A stretch of 11,873 bases of DNA from Fimbriimonadaceae bacterium (GCA_014380605.1 JACMJO010000419.1:1-11873); one strand, 5' to 3'; numbered from the stretch's first letter, positions 1 to 7,214 are shown. Notes: generated from the sequence alone by a model not told the origin. Translations and numbers: made by a program.

Positions 1-114
1 ATCCACGGCAAGCCGAAGAGCGTCAGAATCAACGCCGCTCTTCCGATCCAGAAGGCAGAACGAGTAACTCTCACGGGCAAATCTCTCCACGTCGATGTGG
101 TACAGGTGCGATAA
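1..114 (+). CDS. C-terminal end of an unidentified protein (5' end outside window)
   Basis: Frame 1 is open from the first base and ends at TAA 112-114, giving 37 residues that end in HVDVVQVR. The alternating hydrophobic and polar pattern (SVRINAAL, VTLTGKSLHVDVV) suggests a beta-rich C-terminal domain. Such tails occur in the beta-sandwich domains of glycoside hydrolases and other secreted enzymes, but 37 residues are too few to name a family. The stop lies 1 bp before the TTG start of riboflavin synthase, so the two genes are probably co-transcribed and may be translationally coupled. The coding call rests on this tight junction and the open frame; the function is unknown. Confidence 0.5.
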   Translation: MHGKPKSVRINAALPIQKAERVTLTGKSLHVDVVQVR

Positions 115-118
115 GTTG
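104..118 (+). promoter_or_regulatory. Ribosome binding site deciding the TTG start of ribE
   Basis: AGGTG at 104-108 lies 7 nt before TTG 116-118. It is inside the last codons of the upstream gene, whose stop is at 112-114. This supports the TTG start over the in-frame ATG at 95 and suggests the two genes are translationally coupled. Confidence 0.6.
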
Positions 119-694
119 TTCACCGGGATCATTCAAAGCGTCGGCAAGATCGCTCATATTCAAGGCTCGAAGCTCTCCGTGGTCGCGAGTTTGGACTTGA
201 ATGCCGACCCGATCAAGGCTGGCGAAAGCATCGCGGTGAACGGTTGTTGCCTCACCGCTTTGGCGGATGGAGAGCTCAGTTTCGATCTCAGTCCCGAAAC
301 GAGGCTCAGGACCTCCTTCCACCATGCGACACCCGGCACTCCGGTGAACCTGGAGCGGGCGATGCGTCCCATCGACCGATTTGGCGGCCACATCGTTCAA
401 GGCCATGTTGATGCCGTCGGCGAAGTCGTCACGATTCTCCAAGATGGCGACTTCACCGTTTTCCGCTTCCGGTCGCCCGAAGAGTTCGACCGCTATCTCA
501 TAGACAAAGGGTCTGTGTCGGTCGATGGAGTGAGTCTAACGGTCGTCAACCCTATTGCCGGGGAGTTCGACGTTTGGGTGGTGCCTCACACCATTGAGAA
601 CACAAACCTAGGCATCCGCCGCCCCGGCGAGCTGGTGAACCTCGAGTTCGATGTCTTGGCTAAGCACATCGAAAAGCTGATCCAGAGGGATTGA
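116..694 (+). CDS. ribE: Riboflavin synthase, alpha chain
   Basis: Catalyses the last step of riboflavin synthesis in the cytoplasm: dismutation of two 6,7-dimethyl-8-ribityllumazine molecules to riboflavin plus a pyrimidinedione that is recycled by lumazine synthase. The 192 residues form the typical two tandem lumazine-binding barrels. Repeat 1 begins FTGIIQSVGKI, with GESIAVNGCCLT (36-47) and SPET (59-62). Repeat 2 begins at GGHIVQGHVD (90-99), with KGSVSVDGVSLTV (131-143) and PHTIENTNLG (157-166). An ATG at 95 would add seven residues and overlap the upstream gene. I chose TTG 116 because the family starts M-F-T-G-I-I and because AGGTG (104-108) sits 7 nt upstream as an SD. Length is normal for the family. 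It converges on gyrB with a 5-bp gap. No FMN riboswitch can be seen; the true 5' end of the transcript is outside the window. Confidence 0.96.
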   Translation: MFTGIIQSVGKIAHIQGSKLSVVASLDLNADPIKAGESIAVNGCCLTALADGELSFDLSPETRLRTSFHHATPGTPVNLERAMRPIDRFGGHIVQGHVDAVGEVVTILQDGDFTVFRFRSPEEFDRYLIDKGSVSVDGVSLTVVNPIAGEFDVWVVPHTIENTNLGIRRPGELVNLEFDVLAKHIEKLIQRD

Positions 695-699
695 ATGAC

Positions 700-2922
700 C
701 TAATAATGCCAGTCGACGTTATGCGCCTGCTTGGCATGCCGCTCGATGAATTCTCGTCTTGGCTCCACTTTGTCGCCCATCAGCCTTGAGAACATCATCT
801 CGATTTCCGCTTCAAACTCTTTCTCAAGCTTGACCTGGACCAACTTCCGTTTGTCGGGAGCCATCGTGGTTTCTTCCAACTCGTCCGCGTTCATTTCGCC
901 AAGGCCTTTGAACCGCTGGATCTGGGGGCTCTTCTTCTTGATCCCCTTCACGATCTCGTCGCGCTCCTTTTCGGTCATCGCATAATAGCGCTCATCCTTG
1001 CCCGCTTTGACCACGAACAAAGGAGGCTGGGCCAAATATACATGGCCAGCGACAATCAGAGGCTTCATGTAGCGATAGAAGAACGTCAGCAGCAGGGTCC
1101 GAATGTGCTCGCCATCCACATCCGCGTCGGTCATGATAATGACCTTCCCGTAGCGGAGCTTCGACAGGTCGAATTCCACCTCTCGCTCCTTGTCCTTCTT
1201 GCCTCTCTTCTGCTCGGCCATCTCATAGGCTTTGGGTTTGCCGTTACCTTCGCCGTTGGAGGTCATTTCCAGCTCCAACTGCTCATCGTCAGACTCCGAC
1301 GTCATCTCGCCGCCTCGACCCATCGTCAGGTCGATTCCGACGCCGAGCGCCGAGATCAGAGACTTGATTTCCTCATTGTCGAGCGCCTTGTCGATGCGTG
1401 CCCTCTCGACGTTCAGAATCTTTCCTCGCAATGGTAAGACGGCTTGGGTGACCCGATCTCTGGCCTGCTTGGCGGACCCACCCGCCGAGTCTCCCTCGAC
1501 CAGGAATATCTCGCACTTGTCCGCATCCTTGCTTTGGCAGTCGCTGAGCTTGCCAGGAAGGCCGAAGCTATCCATGGCATTACCGCGGCGAATGCTCTCC
1601 GCCGCCTTCCGGGCCGCTTCTCGGGCGCGCTGGGCAGTTATGATCTTGTCGATAATCCGCTTGGCCATCTGCGGGTTTTCTTCGAAGAACGTCATCAGAC
1701 CATCGCCGACCAAGGAGTTGGTCAGCCCCTGAACCTCGGGAGTGACGAGCTTAACCTTGTCCTGAGAGTTGTAAGAAGGGTTCTCCAGCCTTAGGGAGAT
1801 AACGGCGGTCAGGCCTTCGCCAACGTCGTCGGAGGAGAAGTTGTTGTCCTTATCCTTGAGGAATCCCATCTTCTTGGCGTACGCGTTGGTGGTACGGGTA
1901 AGGGCCGCATTGAATCCGGATGCGTGGGTTCCACCGTCTGGATTGTGGATATTGTTCGAAAATGCGAGAAGCGTCAGGCTGTAGCCGTCCGTGTACTGCA
2001 TGGCCACCTCCACTTCCGTCCCCTCCTTGATTCGCTTGAAGCTAATGACCGGATGCAGGGCATCCTTGCTTTCATTTAGGTCCTCGACAAGTTGAGGAAT
2101 GCCTCGCTGATAGAAGAAGACTTCCGACCGTTCTGCATCTTGCTTGTCGATGTACTCGAACGTGACCTTCGAGTTCAGGTAGGCCAATTCCCGCATTCGG
2201 GTTTTGAAAATGTGGGTGTCGTACTCGTGCTCGGTAAGGATCGATGGATCGGCAAACCAGTGTTGGGTCGTGCCCGTGTTCTCTACATCGACCTTTCCAA
2301 TAACTTCTACTTCGGTAACGGGAATTCCCTTTTCGTACCTCTGTCGATAGATCTTGGCATCGCGCCGAACTGTGGTTTCCATCCAAGCGGATAGCGCGTT
2401 GGTACACGAGACGCCAACTCCGTGTAGGCCGCCCGATGTCTTGTATCCACTGCTATCGCCGCCGAACTTACCTCCCGCGTGGAGAACGGTCATAACCACC
2501 TGAAGGGCGCTAACGCCCATCTTCTTATGAATGTCGACCGGGATGCCGCGCCCGTTGTCGGAGACGCTCATCGAGTTATCGGCTTGAAGGGTCACCGTGA
2601 TGTGGTCGCAGTGGCCAGCTAGGGCTTCGTCCACCGAGTTATCGATGACTTCGCGGAACATCTGGTGAAGACCGCGCTTGCCGTTGTCGCCCACGTACAT
2701 GCCCGGCCGCTTTCGGACGGCTTCCAAGCCTTCGAGAACTTGAATCTGGTTTGCGTTATAGTCGCCTTCGACTTTGCCAACGATCTCGTCGATATAGGCG
2801 ATCTGCTCTTCGCTTTCGGGCAGGGAGTTTTCGTTGTTCTCGTCTTCGGGAAGTGGAATATTTTCGGGCATTAGGGGTTGGCTCGCAGCCTCCGTGAGAT
2901 AGCGCCCGGAGGAGTGGCGCAT
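700..2922 (-). CDS. gyrB: DNA gyrase subunit B
   Basis: ATPase subunit of the type II topoisomerase that introduces negative supercoils together with GyrA. 740 residues. GHKL ATPase region: REVIDNSVDEALAG (90-103), DNGRGIP (122-128), GGLHGVG (164-170). The transducer lysine loop reads QDK (387-389) where the common motif is QTK, so the lysine is kept. TOPRIM: EGDSAGG (476-482; catalytic Glu476) and TDADVDG (598-604; metal-binding Asp599/Asp601). C-terminal: QRFKGLGEMN (669-678) and TTMAPDKRKLVQV. Two things are odd: a ~55-residue acidic N-terminal extension before QVLEGLEAVRKRPGMY, and a ~50-residue charged insertion at about 531-583 between the two TOPRIM motifs. The E. coli GyrB insertion lies further towards the C-terminus, so this is a different one. 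The start is uncertain: ATG 2922 has no SD, and neither does the in-frame ATG at 2871 (residue 18). ParE is an alternative name; GyrB is preferred as the near-universal paralogue. Confidence 0.93.
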   Translation of the reverse strand: MRHSSGRYLTEAASQPLMPENIPLPEDENNENSLPESEEQIAYIDEIVGKVEGDYNANQIQVLEGLEAVRKRPGMYVGDNGKRGLHQMFREVIDNSVDEALAGHCDHITVTLQADNSMSVSDNGRGIPVDIHKKMGVSALQVVMTVLHAGGKFGGDSSGYKTSGGLHGVGVSCTNALSAWMETTVRRDAKIYRQRYEKGIPVTEVEVIGKVDVENTGTTQHWFADPSILTEHEYDTHIFKTRMRELAYLNSKVTFEYIDKQDAERSEVFFYQRGIPQLVEDLNESKDALHPVISFKRIKEGTEVEVAMQYTDGYSLTLLAFSNNIHNPDGGTHASGFNAALTRTTNAYAKKMGFLKDKDNNFSSDDVGEGLTAVISLRLENPSYNSQDKVKLVTPEVQGLTNSLVGDGLMTFFEENPQMAKRIIDKIITAQRAREAARKAAESIRRGNAMDSFGLPGKLSDCQSKDADKCEIFLVEGDSAGGSAKQARDRVTQAVLPLRGKILNVERARIDKALDNEEIKSLISALGVGIDLTMGRGGEMTSESDDEQLELEMTSNGEGNGKPKAYEMAEQKRGKKDKEREVEFDLSKLRYGKVIIMTDADVDGEHIRTLLLTFFYRYMKPLIVAGHVYLAQPPLFVVKAGKDERYYAMTEKERDEIVKGIKKKSPQIQRFKGLGEMNADELEETTMAPDKRKLVQVKLEKEFEAEIEMMFSRLMGDKVEPRREFIERHAKQAHNVDWHY

Positions 2923-2954
2923 CTTGAAAAATCAAGCAGTCAGTTTGAATCTAA

Positions 2955-2982
2955 ATTGTACCTGAAAGAAGGGACGTTTCGA
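2955..2982 (-). promoter_or_regulatory. Putative sigma-70-type promoter of gyrB
   Basis: On the minus strand, TCGAAA (2977-2982; 4 of 6 match to TTGACA) is followed after 16 bp by TACAAT (2955-2960; 5 of 6 match to TATAAT). Transcription would start near 2948 and leave a ~25-nt leader before ATG 2922. The leader contains the 5-bp inverted repeat CTTGA-AAAA-TCAAG (2923-2936) and no SD. Position and -10 quality are good; the -35 is weak. Confidence 0.4.
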
Positions 2983-3004
2983 GGGTCCAGAAAGGACCGT
3001 TTCG
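2975..3004. repeat. Hairpin flanked by direct repeats (operator-like)
   Basis: CGTTTCG occurs at 2975-2981 and again at 2998-3004, 23 bp apart. Between them lies the perfect 5-bp inverted repeat GGTCC (2984-2988) / GGACC (2994-2998) with an AGAAA loop. The left direct repeat overlaps the proposed -35 of the gyrB promoter, so the element could be an operator. Short motifs like these can also arise by chance. Confidence 0.3.
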
Positions 3005-3067
3005 CCGCAGGACGCAATTGTTAAGCGATGGTTAGGCGCGCCGTTTTTGGACATACTAGCCTTGGTT

Positions 3068-3526
3068 ATGAAAGCAAGCTTTGGAGGCGCGTTCTTGATG
3101 GCGGTCTTGATGGCATCCCCCGCAATTCACGCCCAAGCCGAACCGATCGATCTTTCCTTCAAGGATATGTTTCGCGCAACCGGTCGCGGTCTGTCGCCAA
3201 CCCCCGCCCTGGAAGCTGCAAATGGGAAGCGCGTCCGAGTTCTGGGGTTCATGGCCCGTTTAGAGGAGGCGCCGAAAGGCGGGTTTTGGCTATGTTCAAG
3301 TCCCGTTTTTCAGGACGAAAGCGGAGCGGGGTCGGGGGAATTGCCTCCCAACGCCATCTATGTAATCGTCCGCGGCGCGGGCAAAAAGCCGGTTGCCTAT
3401 CTTGCCGGAAAGCTGGCCATCAGCGGCGTGCTACAGATCAAGAAGGAAGCTCCTCGCCTCGTTTTAACATTGGATTCACCCAAAGAGATTGCGCCTGCCA
3501 AAGGCAAAGGATCGCCAAGACAATGA
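3068..3526 (+). CDS. Small secreted protein, OB-fold-like
   Basis: 152 residues from ATG 3068. A TTG at 3047 would add seven residues (MDILALV) and is less likely, because ATG 3068 gives a textbook signal peptide: K2, a hydrophobic core from about 6 to 20, and probable cleavage near AIHA (19-22) or HAQA. The mature part has GKRVRVLGFMARL (53-65), GGFWLCSSPV (71-80), an E/G/S-rich loop, NAIYVIV (95-101) and LAGKLAISGVLQI (112-124). This strand pattern resembles small OB-fold domains and is reminiscent of DUF3299-type secreted proteins, but the paired cysteines seen there are absent; Cys76 is the only cysteine. The tail is Lys/Pro-rich. Its TGA overlaps the phosphatase ATG (ATGA, 3523-3526), so the two are probably made together. 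Function is unknown. A longer open frame over the same DNA in the phosphatase frame has no recognisable content and was discounted. Confidence 0.68.
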   Translation: MKASFGGAFLMAVLMASPAIHAQAEPIDLSFKDMFRATGRGLSPTPALEAANGKRVRVLGFMARLEEAPKGGFWLCSSPVFQDESGAGSGELPPNAIYVIVRGAGKKPVAYLAGKLAISGVLQIKKEAPRLVLTLDSPKEIAPAKGKGSPRQ

Positions 3527-5481
3527 AACTCTTATGCATCGGAACTCTCGCAATGGTTGCCTGCTCGGTAATCGCCGCCCCAAAGATTCGCATCATGCCT
3601 TATGACCAGGCTCGATTCATCGAGGGGCAAATGTTCGACGTTCGGGTGGAGTTCACTCCATCTGCGGCAGGTAGAACCATTCTCCAGCCAAAGCTGGAGA
3701 TCGGGGGGAAGGACTATCCGGTCAAGCTAGACAAAGCCAACGGCTTTACCATCCGAGCGTTCAGTGTGGCAAAGGCAGGGCCGGTGAACATCCAAGCCAG
3801 CGCAAGCGAGTCTGGTGATGAAACGGCGGCAAGCAAGTCGGCCAAGATCGTCATCGAGAGCGCGGGCGGCAGAAAGCGCCGGATCAAGAACATCATCATC
3901 TGTCTCGGCGACGGAATGGGAATCGCGCACCGGACGGCGGCCCGCGTGGTTCGCTTCGGCCACACCAATGGCATCCCCAACGGCTGGCTAAACATGGACC
4001 AAATGCCCGGCTATGGTGCGGTGACGACCTCTTCGCTGGTTTCCATGGTTACCGACTCAGCTCCCGGTATGACGGGCTATGTCAGCGGCAGTCACAACGA
4101 TAACGGCTCCGAGGGCGTCTATCCCGACAACACTCCTACTGACGCGTTTGACAACCCCAGGATCGAATACCTGTCTCAATTCCTCCACCGAAAGTTTGGG
4201 ACGGCGCTAGGGATCGTTACGACGGCCGATGTAGAAGACGCCACCCCGGCATCCCAAATGGTCCACACCTACGACCGCGGCAAGGGAACCGGGATCGTTA
4301 ATCAATTTTTTGCGGAAAGGAATCGGTCCGGACTTCAAGTGCTGATGGGCGGAGGGCGTCGCTGGTTCTTGCCCCAGGGCGAATTTGGCTCAAGTAGAAG
4401 TAGCTCCAGCAACTACCAGTACCCGCCCGATGTCCTGAACTCGGGCTGGAATCCCGGAGGAAACACCATTGACACCAGTTCAATGGCGGAAAGCATCGAC
4501 CTAATTAAGAAGTTTGAGGGACAGGGATTCAAGTATGCCGGAACCAATACAGAGCTAAAGTCGATCCCTGCCGACGCGACCAAACTGCTTGGCTTGTTTG
4601 GCTTCGGAAACATGAACACGTCGCTGGACAAGATTGCGAAGCGAAGAACTCCCAACAAGCTCGGGGTGGTGGACGACTACTTTGCGCCTGACCAGCCGAT
4701 GCTGGACGAGATGGCGACTGCCGCAATCAAGGTTCTGGATAACAACAACAAGGCGAATGGCAATAAGGGATTCAACCTCTTGATCGAGGGCGCCCACATC
4801 GACAAAATGTCCCACGCCATGGATGCCGACAGAGCGATTTGGGAAACCCTTGAGTTCGACCGAGCAGTTGGCGTCGCCATGGAGTTCGCGAAGCAGAACG
4901 AAGACACGCTCGTCATCGTCTTGGCCGACCACGAGTGTTCGGGTTTCAGCCTTATCGGCGCACTCACGAAGTCGATGGCAGAAATGAATGCCTTGCCTAG
5001 CGACAAGGACAAAACCCAACCTGGCATCGCCCCCGACCGGCAGAAGGCGGTTGGCGTTTATGAGGATGCGGGTTTCCCCAAGTACAACATCCTCACCGAC
5101 GGCTTTCCGGCGGCATCCGACATCGATCGAAAGGTCGTCGTCGGATTTGGAGCCAATGGTGACCGCTTCGAGGACTGGATGACAAAGCCCATGCCGATCG
5201 TGGACAGCCTCTTGTCAAACGACATCAAGGCAAAGATGCAAAAAGGCGACGTGCCAACTGGCGGCAAATACGTGGTGGCTCCCATCGACCGTTCGCCCGA
5301 GTCCCTCCGGGGATTCTTCGTCAGGGGCCAAGTTCCAGGAGTTCAGGCGGTGCATACCGGAACTGACATTCCGGTGAGCGTTTACACCAAGAATCGGGAT
5401 ATCTGGCTCCAGTTCGTCGGGCCCCAACAAAACATCGATATCTTCTTCAAGCTGATGCGCGCGGCGATGGGCGGCTACTAG
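3523..5481 (+). CDS. Secreted alkaline phosphatase (PhoA superfamily)
   Basis: Hydrolyses phosphomonoesters outside the cytoplasm, probably to obtain phosphate. 652 residues from ATG 3523, which overlaps the upstream stop. The frame is open upstream to 3028, but only this start yields a signal peptide (MKLLCIGTLAMVACSVIAA). Residues ~20-115 look like a beta-sandwich N-terminal domain, followed by a Lys/Arg linker and the catalytic domain. Expected active-site residues are present: LGDGMG (Asp130, metal), TDSAP (nucleophile Ser179), TTADVEDATPAS (233-244), a probable phosphate-binding Arg252, EGAHIDKMSH (Glu422, Asp427, His431), ADHECSGFS (Asp469, His470) and HTGTDIPV (His611). The subgroup is the one with DQPMLDEM and HECSGFSLIGALT motifs and an extended catalytic domain, longer than E. 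coli PhoA. AAAGG 12 nt upstream is a poor SD, so coupling is likely. Cys14 in AMVAC is not a canonical lipobox. No Pho box was recognised. Confidence 0.93.
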   Translation: MKLLCIGTLAMVACSVIAAPKIRIMPYDQARFIEGQMFDVRVEFTPSAAGRTILQPKLEIGGKDYPVKLDKANGFTIRAFSVAKAGPVNIQASASESGDETAASKSAKIVIESAGGRKRRIKNIIICLGDGMGIAHRTAARVVRFGHTNGIPNGWLNMDQMPGYGAVTTSSLVSMVTDSAPGMTGYVSGSHNDNGSEGVYPDNTPTDAFDNPRIEYLSQFLHRKFGTALGIVTTADVEDATPASQMVHTYDRGKGTGIVNQFFAERNRSGLQVLMGGGRRWFLPQGEFGSSRSSSSNYQYPPDVLNSGWNPGGNTIDTSSMAESIDLIKKFEGQGFKYAGTNTELKSIPADATKLLGLFGFGNMNTSLDKIAKRRTPNKLGVVDDYFAPDQPMLDEMATAAIKVLDNNNKANGNKGFNLLIEGAHIDKMSHAMDADRAIWETLEFDRAVGVAMEFAKQNEDTLVIVLADHECSGFSLIGALTKSMAEMNALPSDKDKTQPGIAPDRQKAVGVYEDAGFPKYNILTDGFPAASDIDRKVVVGFGANGDRFEDWMTKPMPIVDSLLSNDIKAKMQKGDVPTGGKYVVAPIDRSPESLRGFFVRGQVPGVQAVHTGTDIPVSVYTKNRDIWLQFVGPQQNIDIFFKLMRAAMGGY

Positions 5482-5489
5482 CCTGGGAC

Positions 5490-5567
5490 CGCGCGTGCCC
5501 CCACGCGCATCCCCGTAGGTGCGACACTCCTGTTGCAAAATCTGGAAAGCGCGTGAGGGCACGCGCG
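5490..5567. repeat. Triple 7-4-7 hairpin element (REP/BIME-like)
   Basis: Three 18-bp hairpins, each with 7-bp arms and a 4-nt loop, lie at an exact 29-bp period with 11-nt spacers. HP1 (5491-5508) is GCGCGTG-CCCC-CACGCGC. HP2 (5520-5537) is TGCGACA-CTCC-TGTTGCA, with one G-U pair if read as + strand RNA. HP3 (5549-5566) is GCGCGTG-AGGG-CACGCGC. HP1 with its preceding C (5490-5508) is also an 18/19 inverted copy of HP3 (5549-5567), so the whole block can fold as one long stem around HP2. It fills the gap between the convergent phosphatase and hydrolase genes. There is no T-tract, so it is not a standard intrinsic terminator, though it could stall or protect 3' ends. Inverted pairs of GC-rich palindromes between convergent genes are typical of REP elements. 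Whether it recurs in the genome cannot be seen here. Confidence 0.75.
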
Positions 5568-5573
5568 ATCCGA

Positions 5574-6176
5574 CTATATCCAGGCTTGAATCACCTCGAT
5601 CTCGCCTCGGGTCAGGTTGTGCCCAGCATCAACCCAATGATGGGTGACATCCGCTCCGCCCGTCGATAACTGCCGAGCCAAACTCTCTGCATCAGCATTG
5701 GGCAAGATTGGGTCAAACCGACCGGACGACAGGAACACGCGTTCTCCTTCCAACCCCCGATACTCAAACTCTGGCATCGTGGTCATTGCGCGAATCAGCA
5801 CAGCCCCGGAAAGAAGTCCAGGGAAGAGCCCCATCAGCGAGTGCGCCATGTTGGCTCCATTGGAAAACCCGACCCCGATCACCTGGCCCGGCTCAAAATC
5901 AAACTCCTTGGCCGAACTCTCCACAAAGCTCGCCAATAGTCCGGCTTCCTCCCGAAGATTGTCGAGATCAAAGACCCCCTCTGCAAACCGACGAAAGAAC
6001 CGAGGCATTCCGCCCTCGAGAACGCGTCCCCGGGGGCTCAGGATGGCTGCTCCTGGCAAGATGGTCTGCCCGAGCGGGACTAGGTCGTTCTCGTCCCCTC
6101 CAGTGCCGTGAAGCAACAAGAGGGTTCGATGGTCGCTTGACGAAGCCGGAACGAATCGGTGGATGAACTCGCTCAC
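5574..6176 (-). CDS. mhqD: MhqD-like carboxylesterase/phospholipase (alpha/beta hydrolase)
   Basis: Cytosolic serine hydrolase of the Abhydrolase_2 family (carboxylesterase/lysophospholipase-like). 200 residues, normal length. The oxyanion region is HGTGGDE (23-29), the nucleophile elbow GVGFSNGA has Ser105, the acid is Asp155 in SGRFDPI, and the base is His186 in DAGHNLTRGE. The start is GTG 6176 (minus strand), and GTGA overlaps the TGA of the dioxygenase gene by 4 bp, so translation is probably coupled; no strong SD is present. In Bacillus subtilis the MhqD hydrolase and MhqO dioxygenase belong to the regulon that responds to catechol and methylhydroquinone. The same pairing here supports the assignment, with the hydrolase possibly acting on ring-cleavage or thiol-adduct products (inference). 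The stop lies 7 bp from the triple-hairpin element. Confidence 0.85.
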   Translation of the reverse strand: MSEFIHRFVPASSSDHRTLLLLHGTGGDENDLVPLGQTILPGAAILSPRGRVLEGGMPRFFRRFAEGVFDLDNLREEAGLLASFVESSAKEFDFEPGQVIGVGFSNGANMAHSLMGLFPGLLSGAVLIRAMTTMPEFEYRGLEGERVFLSSGRFDPILPNADAESLARQLSTGGADVTHHWVDAGHNLTRGEIEVIQAWI

Positions 6177-7153
6177 TTCGATTCCGCCAACTCGACAGGC
6201 ACCGTCACTCCACTTGGCAAACGAAGCTTCGGCATGCTTGCTTCGATCCGCGCTCGGATCGGCTCGTACATCTGCGGCAATCTCAAGCTAGTTCCAAGAG
6301 ATGCCTCGTCTTCATCCAACAGCATTCCAGGCCCCATCGTGGCGATCTCAAAGAGCACGCCGCCCGGCTCTCTGAAGTAGATCGACTTGAAGTAGTCGCG
6401 ATTCATGATCGGGCTAATGTTGTATCCCTGCGTTTGGATAGTCTCATGCCACGTCTTCTGTGTGTCTTCGTCTTCCGTCGCCCAAGCGATGTGGTGAACC
6501 GTGCCGAAACCACCGTGTCCAAAAGGCATTGCCGGGTCGATGACCAAGTCTAGGTAGGCTCCGGGACCCTTGTTCGCTGCCTGAAGCCGTATCCGCTGGC
6601 CTTCGTCCTTAACTGGCTCAAACCCCAGCGTCTCGGTGACCAACTTCAAAGTGGCGTCCGAATAGTTCTCCGCGATCGTCACGGAGTGCATCCGGCTAAT
6701 CGACCTTTCGATGGGAACCGGACCTCCCTCGAAGGGCGCTCCCGGCGTGTAAGCGGCAGAAGCAACCAGTTCCAGGGGCAGGTTGTCGTGAGCTCGGAAT
6801 GGCAAAACCTCCTCGTCGCCCCTTGAAAACGGGTTATCGAAGTCCACGCCCTCGGAAGCGAATCGATCGACCCACCACCCCATGGAGTCGGCCGGGATGG
6901 CGAGCCCAGTGGCGATCACTTGCCCAGGACCGAGTTTGCCCTGCCGTCCCTGATAAGGGAAGAATGTCAGGCCCGAACCTGGAGTAGCGACGCCGTCTCC
7001 GTAGTAAAGGTGATAGGCGCTTGGGTCATCGAAGTTGACCGTCAGTTTGGTCAGCCTTAGTCCCAAAGTGCCTGTGTAGAAGTCCACATTGGCCTGCGCA
7101 TCGTTGGTGATGGCGGTCATGTGGTGGATGCCCAGAATTCTCTCGTTACTCAT
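6173..7153 (-). CDS. mhqO: MhqO-like ring-cleaving dioxygenase (VOC/glyoxalase fold)
   Basis: Predicted metal-dependent extradiol-type dioxygenase that opens hydroquinone or catechol-like rings. 326 residues with two vicinal-oxygen-chelate halves: residues 5-130, beginning GIHHMTAITNDAQANVDFYT, and residues ~153-275, with VHHIAWAT at 219-226. Candidate metal ligands are His10/His11, His220/His221 and Glu269 in GGVLFEIAT. The motif GPGMLLDE and a C-terminal segment on adjacent strands are usual for this subgroup. ATG 7153 has AGAGG at 7163-7167 (minus strand) 9 nt upstream, a good SD. The MhqD-like gene follows with a 4-bp overlap. A perfect 11-bp inverted repeat (7215-7242) lies ~60 bp upstream and could be the operator. 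The substrate is inferred from the family; glyoxalase-like annotation would be the main alternative. Confidence 0.88.
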   Translation of the reverse strand: MSNERILGIHHMTAITNDAQANVDFYTGTLGLRLTKLTVNFDDPSAYHLYYGDGVATPGSGLTFFPYQGRQGKLGPGQVIATGLAIPADSMGWWVDRFASEGVDFDNPFSRGDEEVLPFRAHDNLPLELVASAAYTPGAPFEGGPVPIERSISRMHSVTIAENYSDATLKLVTETLGFEPVKDEGQRIRLQAANKGPGAYLDLVIDPAMPFGHGGFGTVHHIAWATEDEDTQKTWHETIQTQGYNISPIMNRDYFKSIYFREPGGVLFEIATMGPGMLLDEDEASLGTSLRLPQMYEPIRARIEASMPKLRLPSGVTVPVELAESK

Positions 7154-7214
7154 TAATCTTTGCCTCTAGTAGAGAATAACGAGCGTAGCCAGGCAATCCT
7201 CCTTGGTCACATCG

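Larger units (their letters stand above)
2923..3067. other. Divergent intergenic region between gyrB and the secreted-protein/phosphatase unit
   Basis: This 145-bp gap must carry promoters for both directions. I see a plausible gyrB promoter (2955-2982, - strand), a small inverted repeat next to the gyrB start (CTTGA/TCAAG, 2923-2936) and a GGTCC/GGACC hairpin flanked by CGTTTCG direct repeats (2975-3004). I find no convincing -10/-35 pair for the + strand gene. Confidence 0.5.

Noticed and set aside
95..115. ATG start giving riboflavin synthase seven more residues
   Set aside because: The family begins M-F-T-G-I-I; TTG 116 fits this and has an AGGTG SD, whereas ATG 95 lies well inside the upstream gene.
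1042..1794. Open frames of 116-166 codons on the + strand opposite gyrB
   Set aside because: They are low-information shadows of a strongly conserved gene, lack motifs, and overlap each other.
3028..3522. Open frame continuous with the alkaline phosphatase, adding 165 residues
   Set aside because: The extra part has no signal peptide or recognisable domain, is rich in Arg/Ser as expected for an out-of-frame reading, and overlaps a better gene with a signal peptide. The phosphatase signal peptide starts at ATG 3523.
4413..5027. Open frames of 81-154 codons on the - strand opposite the phosphatase
   Set aside because: They are antisense to conserved catalytic motifs and have no recognisable domain or start signal.
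5490..5567. CRISPR array or tRNA-like interpretation of the repeated hairpins
   Set aside because: The repeats are short palindromes, the middle one differs in sequence, the spacers are only 11 nt, and no acceptor stem or anticodon loop pattern is present.
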